Origin: an uncultured Bacteroidales bacterium
GTDB taxonomy: Bacteria > Bacteroidota > Bacteroidia > Bacteroidales > Paludibacteraceae
Length of the DNA stretch: 10,848 bases
NCBI GenBank assembly: GCA_946619625.1
Contig: CAMOMF010000167.1
Location: 1 to 10,848 of the forward strand
Direction of reading: 5' to 3'
The notes below the pieces were generated by a model. The model had not been told where the DNA came from. It saw nothing but the letters and a program-made list of their open reading frames with translations, and ran no database searches. Positions 6,570-10,848 of the stretch are shown piece after piece. A program made the translations under genes and the position numbers. Position 1 is the stretch's first letter, and each line of letters opens with the position of its first letter.

Positions 6570-7706
6570 TTATATCTCCTTTATATATGCCCTGCGCGTG
6601 CGATGCTGCTTGTGCGGAAAAACCGTGAAGTTGGCGATATTCTTGGTGTTGGTCTCCAAAATCGACGTGGTCTCCAGAATCTTGACACCATATTGTTTGT
6701 AGTATGGAAACTGCTCCGCAAAAATCATGCTCGGCACTCCCTTGTCCTGATAATCGGGACGAACCGCTATCAGCAACGTGTTGAACACATCAATATGTTT
6801 CGACCGCAGTGCCCGAAGCAATGATATCCAATGGAAAGGCAGTAAGGAACCATTGGCTTCCTGCAACTGTTTCGATATATCCGGCATCCCCAAACCCAAA
6901 CCGACTATCTCCTCTTTCTCGTTACACACTATGCTGACAAAGTCGAAATTGATCAGCGGGAAATACATCTTGCTGTAGTAGTCTTTCTGCTTCTGAGTCA
7001 GCGGTTGGTAGTTGTACAGCACCGAGTACGCATCGCTCAGCACATCAAAATACTCTGTGCCAAAGGTGTGCAGCAACTCCTTCGCCGAATGCACCTTGTG
7101 GATATGCAAATTATAGCGGTCAGCCACAATCTGGGCACCGCGGGTGATGCGCTCGGGGAATACCTCTATTTGATCCACATACACCTGAAACTCGTGCCAA
7201 TCGGTCTCCTTGCGGAAACCATATGCCTCAAAGTGCTTGACGTAATACGGATAGTTATACAGCACCGCCATGGGCACCAGATACTCATAACCCTCTATCA
7301 CCAAACCCTCTTTGTCCATATCCGTGAACCCGACTGGACCGTTCATCTCCCGCATGCCACGCGCTTTACCCCATGTCTTCACCGCATCCAGCAACGCCTT
7401 GCTCACCGCAAAATCGTCGATAAAATCAAACCACCCGAACCGTACATGGTGATTATGCCAATGCTCGTTCGCCTTGTGGTTGATGATGCCGGCTATACGA
7501 CCCACCACCTCTTCGCCACGATATGCCAAGAACAACGCATACTCGCTGAACTCCATTACAGGATTCTTCTCCGAGAACGTCGCCAGTTCGTCGCTGTCCA
7601 GTGTCGGACAATAGTAAGGACACCCCTTATACAGCTTGTTCGCAAACTGTATAAAAGTCTTCCTTTCTTTCTTCGTCCTGACTGGTCTTACTTCTAACAT
7701 TGGCAT
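6570..7706 (-). CDS. GNAT-like N-acetyltransferase family protein
   Basis: This 378-residue soluble protein resembles a family of Bacteroidota proteins annotated as GNAT-type or hypothetical acetyltransferases. Recognisable stretches are LAYRGEEVVGRIAGIINHK (60-78), RFGWFDFIDD (89-98), NGPVGFTDMDKEGLVIEGYE (122-141) and, toward the C-terminus, a second acetyl-CoA-like segment around LLIAVRPDYQDKGVPSMIFAE, where DKGV sits in the place of the usual Q/RxxGxG/A loop. The substrate is unknown. A longer reading frame begins at 7793, but that ATG lies within the promoter; transcription should start near 7757, so the ATG at 7706 (or 7700, two codons later) is the likely start. The tRNA-Arg gene follows 19 nt downstream. 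The fold is a reasonable inference; the function is not known. Confidence 0.72.
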   Translation of the reverse strand: MPMLEVRPVRTKKERKTFIQFANKLYKGCPYYCPTLDSDELATFSEKNPVMEFSEYALFLAYRGEEVVGRIAGIINHKANEHWHNHHVRFGWFDFIDDFAVSKALLDAVKTWGKARGMREMNGPVGFTDMDKEGLVIEGYEYLVPMAVLYNYPYYVKHFEAYGFRKETDWHEFQVYVDQIEVFPERITRGAQIVADRYNLHIHKVHSAKELLHTFGTEYFDVLSDAYSVLYNYQPLTQKQKDYYSKMYFPLINFDFVSIVCNEKEEIVGLGLGMPDISKQLQEANGSLLPFHWISLLRALRSKHIDVFNTLLIAVRPDYQDKGVPSMIFAEQFPYYKQYGVKILETTSILETNTKNIANFTVFPHKQHRTRRAYIKEI

Positions 7707-7762
7707 ATGTTTTTTTTGCGATATTCGCAAGAAAAATCGTATTTTTTTAACAAAATCGGGTG

Positions 7763-7794
7763 CAAAGGTACGATTTTTTCTTGAAATTACCAAA
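7763..7794 (-). promoter_or_regulatory. Promoter of the GNAT-like gene (and possibly tRNA-Arg)
   Basis: On the minus strand a perfect -7 box TACCTTTG (plus 7763-7770) follows a -33 TTTG (plus 7791-7794) with a 20-nt spacer. The leader to the ATG at 7706 is about 50 nt. The -33 box overlaps the expected -33 position of the divergent LOG-gene promoter. Confidence 0.75.
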
Positions 7795-7820
7795 TATATC
7801 AGAAAAAAATTGTAACTTTG
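7789..7820 (+). promoter_or_regulatory. Promoter of the LOG-DUF4271-hemD-rnpA series
   Basis: A perfect -7 box TAACTTTG lies at 7813-7820, followed by CAGTCG as in the other promoters here. At the expected -33 position (about 7789-7792) the sequence is ACCA, not TTTG, so the -33 element is weak and overlaps the -33 box of the opposite promoter. The leader to the ATG at 7845 is about 18-20 nt. Confidence 0.6.
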
Positions 7821-7844
7821 CAGTCGATTTTTGTAAAAAAGTAT

Positions 7845-8432
7845 ATGATTGACGTTAAAAAGGTGGCAATTTATTGCGCTTCTTCAACCAAAATACGCCC
7901 CGAATTCTTCTCCGTGGCAAGGCAACTGGGACACATTTTTGCCGAGCATGATATCTGTATGGTTTTCGGTGGCGGCAACATGGGACTCATGGGTGAAATG
8001 GCGGATGCCATGGCGGAAAAAGGCGGGAGATTTATAGGGGTGATCCCCGAGTTTATGATTGAGCAAGGGTGGCACCACCAAAACTGCGAGGAGTTGATAG
8101 TGACCAAAACGATGTCCGAAAGAAAGCAGACAATTGAACAAATCAGTGACGCTTTTGTGGCATTACCCGGAGGGATTGGCACCATGGACGAACTCTTCGA
8201 ATGCCTGGTGGACAAACAACTCGGCTTGCACACCAAGCCCATCGTAATCCTGAACCCAAGCGGCTACTACGACCCCTTAGTGCAGCTGCTTGATCACATG
8301 ATGCAGGAAAACATGATGCGCAGGCTCCATGCCGACATGTTCCGTGTGGTAACCCGCCCCGATGATGTCCTGCCCGCCATACACGACATGCCCCTGTGGG
8401 ACACCAACGCACGCAAGCACGCCAAAATATAG
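7845..8432 (+). CDS. LOG family / TIGR00730 Rossmann-fold nucleotide hydrolase
   Basis: This 195-residue protein belongs to the LOG (lonely guy) family. Characterised members remove the base from nucleoside 5'-monophosphates (phosphoribohydrolase), including cytokinin precursors in plants; bacterial members act on AMP or related nucleotides. The motifs are FGGGNMGLMG (41-50), MSERKQTI (90-97, the family Arg-Lys motif) and LPGGIGTMDELFE (107-119), the PGGxGTxxE signature with its catalytic Glu116. The length is typical. The ATG at 7845 is preferred; an in-frame TTG at 7818 lies in the -7 box and cannot be transcribed. The DUF4271-like gene starts 4 nt after the stop, so the two are co-transcribed. 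Family certain, physiological substrate unknown. Confidence 0.9.
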   Translation: MIDVKKVAIYCASSTKIRPEFFSVARQLGHIFAEHDICMVFGGGNMGLMGEMADAMAEKGGRFIGVIPEFMIEQGWHHQNCEELIVTKTMSERKQTIEQISDAFVALPGGIGTMDELFECLVDKQLGLHTKPIVILNPSGYYDPLVQLLDHMMQENMMRRLHADMFRVVTRPDDVLPAIHDMPLWDTNARKHAKI

Positions 8433-8436
8433 TCAT

Positions 8437-9117
8437 ATGGAGGGAGTCGAACGCATATCGTCTGTATGGTCTGCCCCATGGGTGGCATGGGTGATGCTCG
8501 CGCTGCTCATCTTGGCATGTACTGCCATCTCGATGCAGCCTGTCAGCCACTGGAAAACGTTCATCCCATGGGGCAAACCATCTACTGCCGGCGGCCTCCA
8601 TCCGGACATGCCGGCAAGCCCGATGTCGCAGGGCGTGATGCGTCTATTCATCGTCGGGGTCGTATCGATGGCAGCCTACATGCTGGCCCGGACATATACC
8701 GGAACGGCTAAATGGGATGCACCTACCTACGGCAGGATTATGGTGGCTGCAGCTGTGGTAGGGATAATCAAAACGGCAATCGACACACTCGCAGGACTTG
8801 CCTTCGTGCAGAAGGATGAAAAACAAACGCTCATCCTGGCGCAACACCAGTCTGCAGCATGGGCGGCAGCGGCAGAGTACGTAGTCATCCTGATGGGCTT
8901 GTACGGCGGAATATCAACTCCCGGAGCCACCTACGCAGCCACCGCCATCATTGCCGCCGCATACGCCATTAGCAGCATGGTTAGCAAAGGCAAAGCCTTG
9001 GCTCACGGACCCAAGGGGTGGATATACACCGCCATCTACTGCATCACAATGGACATAGTGCCAATTTTAGCCATAACGGCGGTGGCAATCAAGATAGTAA
9101 CTAAAGAGACAATATAG
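8437..9117 (+). CDS. Six-TM membrane protein, probable DUF4271
   Basis: The 226-residue product has six hydrophobic segments, at about 14-32, 67-85, 102-124, 138-158, 162-182 and 195-220. The last contains YCITMDIVPILAI, which resembles the conserved C-terminal helix of DUF4271 proteins (a Tyr/Leu-rich helix with an acidic residue before a Pro). Position supports that call: DUF4271 genes commonly sit just before hemD in Bacteroidales. The sequence is rich in Ala and divergent, so I assign it mainly from context and topology. The function is unknown. The start is the ATG 4 nt after the LOG gene; an upstream extension would overlap that gene by 70 nt and reads as non-membrane sequence. hemD begins 1 nt after its stop, so translational coupling is likely. 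Confidence 0.6.
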   Translation: MEGVERISSVWSAPWVAWVMLALLILACTAISMQPVSHWKTFIPWGKPSTAGGLHPDMPASPMSQGVMRLFIVGVVSMAAYMLARTYTGTAKWDAPTYGRIMVAAAVVGIIKTAIDTLAGLAFVQKDEKQTLILAQHQSAAWAAAAEYVVILMGLYGGISTPGATYAATAIIAAAYAISSMVSKGKALAHGPKGWIYTAIYCITMDIVPILAITAVAIKIVTKETI

Positions 9118-9118
9118 T

Positions 9119-9946
9119 ATGGAAAGGATGAAAATCAAGAAAATAATGGTATCGCAACCAAAGCCGGCAGGGGAACGAAATCCGTACAAGGCAATGGAAG
9201 AAGCATACGGCGTGGAGTTCGACTTCAAGCAGTTGATACGCGTAGTTGGCATTACGCCCAGAGAGTTTAGAGACCAAAGGATACATCCCGAGGAGTACAC
9301 GGCGATTCTGTTCAACAGCAGGACTGGGATAGACCACTTTTTCCGGCTGATGAGTGAACTGAGGATACAGATCAAGGAGGAGATGCACTACTACTGCATA
9401 TCGGAAGCCGTGGGGAACTATCTGCAAAAATACATACAATATAGGAAAAGGAGGGTGTTCTTCGGCGCAAACAACACATTTGAAGACGTGATACCCGCCA
9501 TGAACCGACGACCCAACGAACGATACCTGTTGGCTTGTGCGGACGTACACAACGACGACGTGATAAACATGATGGCACAACACGGAATTAGCATAAAACC
9601 CATGGTATGCTACCGCACAGAAACTGTGGCATACACGAAAGAAGAAATGGAAAAATACGACATGTACGTGTTGTTTACGCCAACAGGGGTAAGTGCGTTC
9701 AGGCAAAACTACCCCGACTACGCGCAAAAACAAGGCAATAAGGTCATGGCATGCTTCGGGAAAGCCACCATGAAAGCCATCGAAGAGGAAGGATGGCGCC
9801 TCGATATTGCCGCTCCTACTCCCGAGAACCCCTCCATCACCGGAGCTATTGACAAGTTCCTTGCCGCACAGATGGAAGAAACCGAACAGGAGAACCCCGA
9901 CAACGAGCAGGACACGCAAATAAATGACTCAATCCAAAAAGACTGA
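9119..9946 (+). CDS. hemD: Uroporphyrinogen-III synthase
   Basis: This enzyme cyclises hydroxymethylbilane with inversion of ring D to give uroporphyrinogen III, the branch point of haem, sirohaem and corrinoid synthesis. The 275-residue protein shows the two-domain pattern of the family: IKKIMVSQPKP (6-16) at the start, AILFNSRTGIDHFF (62-75), YCISEAVGNYLQKY (92-105), VLFTPTGVSAFRQNYPDY (184-201), then CFGKATMKAIEEEG (212-225) and APTPENPSITGAIDKFL (232-248). It closely resembles Bacteroidales HemD. The tail from about 253 is acidic, rich in Glu, Asn, Asp and Gln, and looks disordered. A second ATG (codon 4) could be the start. It sits between the DUF4271-like gene (1 nt away) and rnpA (37 nt away). 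No other hem gene is in the window. Confidence 0.88.
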   Translation: MERMKIKKIMVSQPKPAGERNPYKAMEEAYGVEFDFKQLIRVVGITPREFRDQRIHPEEYTAILFNSRTGIDHFFRLMSELRIQIKEEMHYYCISEAVGNYLQKYIQYRKRRVFFGANNTFEDVIPAMNRRPNERYLLACADVHNDDVINMMAQHGISIKPMVCYRTETVAYTKEEMEKYDMYVLFTPTGVSAFRQNYPDYAQKQGNKVMACFGKATMKAIEEEGWRLDIAAPTPENPSITGAIDKFLAAQMEETEQENPDNEQDTQINDSIQKD

Positions 9947-9983
9947 AATTCCAAAAGGCAAAATCCGATAATCCGATAATAAG

Positions 9984-10364
9984 ATGTCCTCGTCCTTTCC
10001 TAAAGCGGAGAAATTGTGCGGGCAACTGCGCATTGCTTCCCTCTACAAAGAGGGGAAACGCTTCGTGGTGTACCCCCTTAGGGTCACCTTCCGCCGGATG
10101 GAAAACGCCCCTCAGCCACCCAAAGTGCTGGTTTGGGCACCCAAGTCTCTCTTCAAGCATGCTGTAGATCGCAACTTGTTGCGTCGGCGCATGCGCGAGG
10201 CTTATCGTCTGCAAGCACAGCCCCTCAGGGATTTTTGCTCGCAAAACAGCTGCTCCTTCCAACTGGCGTTCAACTATATCGCACCCGATGTCCAGACGCA
10301 GGCAAAAATATCCGGGGCGTTCGCCAAAGCCCTAAAACGCATCACCGGAACGAATAATGCATAG
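9984..10364 (+). CDS. rnpA: Ribonuclease P protein component
   Basis: RnpA is the small basic protein that binds the RNase P RNA and helps it cut 5' leaders from pre-tRNA. The 126-residue protein carries the family signature KHAVDRNLLRRRMREAYR (58-75), the RNR motif that contacts the catalytic RNA. The N-terminal part (FPKAEKLCGQLRIASLYKEGKRF, beginning at residue 5) fits the usual start, in which a leader recognises pre-tRNA. The first 20 residues match the position of the family's Lys-Leu segment. An 8-bp direct repeat, ATCCGATA twice (9963-9978), lies just upstream. The gene follows hemD by 37 nt and precedes yidD by 129 nt, a gap much wider than usual for rnpA-yidD. Confidence 0.93.
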   Translation: MSSSFPKAEKLCGQLRIASLYKEGKRFVVYPLRVTFRRMENAPQPPKVLVWAPKSLFKHAVDRNLLRRRMREAYRLQAQPLRDFCSQNSCSFQLAFNYIAPDVQTQAKISGAFAKALKRITGTNNA

Positions 10365-10373
10365 TATAACTTA

Positions 10374-10510
10374 TCAAATCGTAACTCGTTCCCATCGCAG
10401 CGAAGAAAATAGTTAAATAATTAAATAACAAAATAAATGGTCAAATCGTAAATGACCAAATGGTAAATCGTAAATGACCAAATCGTAAATAGTTTGTCAA
10501 ATAGTAAATT
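10374..10510 (+). repeat. Degenerate AT-rich direct repeats between rnpA and yidD
   Basis: Copies of a motif close to CAAATCGTAAATGAC occur at 10375 (truncated), 10442, 10457 (CAAATGGTAAATCG variant), 10479 and 10498. The spacing between the last four is 15, 22 and 19 nt. GGTCA and TGACC flank the copy at 10439, so it is also a short inverted repeat. The tract is rich in TAA and TGA and is non-coding. It occupies the place where the yidD promoter and start would be expected. I do not know whether it is functional. Confidence 0.7.
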
Positions 10511-10730
10511 TATATTGTTTCTTCGCCACGTTGCACTACTGCCCGTGTACTTTTATAGGGCTTGCATCTCGCCCCTTCTCCCCCCTGCATGTCGCTACAC
10601 ACCCACGTGCTCTCAGTACATGATCGAAGCGGTCATGAAGTACGGGGTCTTCCGAGGGGGATGGCTTGGCATCAAGCGGATCATGCGTTGTCACCCTTGG
10701 GGAGGAGCCGGTTACGACCCCGTCCCTTAG
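10494..10730 (+). CDS. yidD: Membrane protein insertion efficiency factor YidD
   Basis: YidD is a small membrane-associated protein that improves YidC-dependent insertion of inner-membrane proteins. The 78-residue frame carries the whole family core: ISPLLPPACRYTPTCSQY (25-42), GVFRGGWLGIKRIMRCHPWG (51-70) and the C-terminal GYDPVP (73-78), with its conserved Cys residues at 33, 39 and 66. No ATG lies in frame before this core. The frame is closed upstream by TAA at 10464-10466, so the start is probably TTG at 10494 or TTG at 10515 (the latter giving 71 residues). Both lie at or beside the repeat tract. It follows rnpA, as in most bacteria, but 129 nt away. The family is certain; the start is not. 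Confidence 0.88.
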   Translation: MSNSKFILFLRHVALLPVYFYRACISPLLPPACRYTPTCSQYMIEAVMKYGVFRGGWLGIKRIMRCHPWGGAGYDPVP

Positions 10731-10748
10731 TCACAAACAGCAAGGAGC

Positions 10749-10833
10749 ATTATGATATTATTATGATATTATTATGTTATTATTATGATATTATTATGTT
10801 ATTATTATGATATTATTATGTTATTATTATGAT
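10749..10833 (+). repeat. Tandem array of an 11-bp AT-rich unit with 22-bp super-period
   Basis: Seven full copies of ATTATTATGWT run from 10757 to 10833, after a partial 8-bp copy at 10749-10756. The penultimate base alternates strictly A, T, A, T, A, T, A through the seven full copies, so the true repeat is a 22-bp dimer. The array begins 19 nt after the yidD stop. It holds no gene of its own; it could be an expandable minisatellite by strand slippage. What lies beyond the right edge cannot be seen. Confidence 0.9.
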
Positions 10834-10848
10834 ATAAGCGAACAACCA

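Noticed and set aside
7707..7793. Longer start for the GNAT-like gene at 7793
   Set aside because: The extra 29 codons span the -7 and -33 boxes, so they would not be transcribed, and the translation is Lys/Arg/Phe-rich noise.
9101..9919. Open frame of 272 codons on the minus strand
   Set aside because: It is the mirror of hemD, whose motifs are clear on the plus strand, and it has no promoter or family resemblance.
10439..10458. Operator or terminator formed by GGTCA and TGACC
   Set aside because: The stem is only 5 bp with a mismatched AT-rich loop and no T-run. It is better explained as part of the degenerate repeat.
10562..10810. Open frame running through yidD in another frame and into the tandem array
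   Set aside because: The end of the product is a simple Tyr/Asp/Ile/Leu repeat made by the 11-bp units. yidD is coded in a different frame here.
10749..10833. CRISPR array
   Set aside because: The units are 11 bp and contiguous, with no spacers and no cas genes nearby.
1..10848. Mobile island or defence system
   Set aside because: No transposase, integrase, terminal inverted repeats or toxin-antitoxin-like pair is visible, and all recognised genes are core functions. The tRNA has no adjacent integrase or duplicated 3' end in the window.

Overview
The window looks like chromosomal housekeeping DNA from a member of the Bacteroidales (phylum Bacteroidota). Five genes are preceded by the phylum-specific promoter pattern, a -7 box of the form TAnnTTTG with a TTG-type -33 box about 20 nt upstream. 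Shine-Dalgarno sequences are largely absent. The deduced proteins (XseA, RNase R, HemD, MarC) read like Bacteroidales homologues. I cannot name a genus. Several proteins are shorter than usual for their families: RNase R, the FeoB G domain and XseA.

Layout. Positions 1-97 hold a leftward promoter for a gene outside the window. Positions 97-3701 hold a leftward operon, marC then rnr-like then xseA, with intergenic gaps of 15 and 20 nt. At 3702-3890 divergent promoters serve marC (leftward) and efp (rightward). efp ends at 4457. Its probable terminator is a hairpin with a T-run at 4512-4565, which lies inside a 50-codon leftward gene (4489-4641). That small gene encodes a FeoB-associated Cys-rich membrane protein and sits 4 nt downstream of a leftward feoB (4646-6337). 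Next come a tRNA terminator, a tRNA-Arg(CCG) gene (6477-6550) and a GNAT-like gene (6570-7706), all leftward. A compact divergent promoter region then drives a rightward series: LOG-family gene, DUF4271-like membrane gene, hemD, rnpA and yidD. DUF4271-hemD-rnpA-yidD is, from memory, a familiar Bacteroidales order. Two AT-rich repeat tracts flank yidD.

Functions. The window combines RNA and DNA turnover (RNase R-like, XseA), translation (EF-P, tRNA-Arg, RNase P protein), iron uptake (FeoB and its small partner), tetrapyrrole synthesis (HemD), membrane protein biogenesis (YidD) and nucleotide metabolism (LOG family). I see no CRISPR array, insertion sequence, phage gene or defence island. No stretch over 300 nt lacks a gene.

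The most unusual observations are structural. The tRNA-Arg carries an apparent covariant replacement of the universal G19-C56 elbow pair by U19-A56. FeoB lacks the segment that should carry its G2 and G3 GTPase motifs. The efp terminator is embedded in the Cys-cluster codons of the opposing small gene. The RNase R-like enzyme lacks the N-terminal HTH and first cold-shock domain. An 11-bp/22-bp tandem array follows yidD, and yidD itself has no ATG start.
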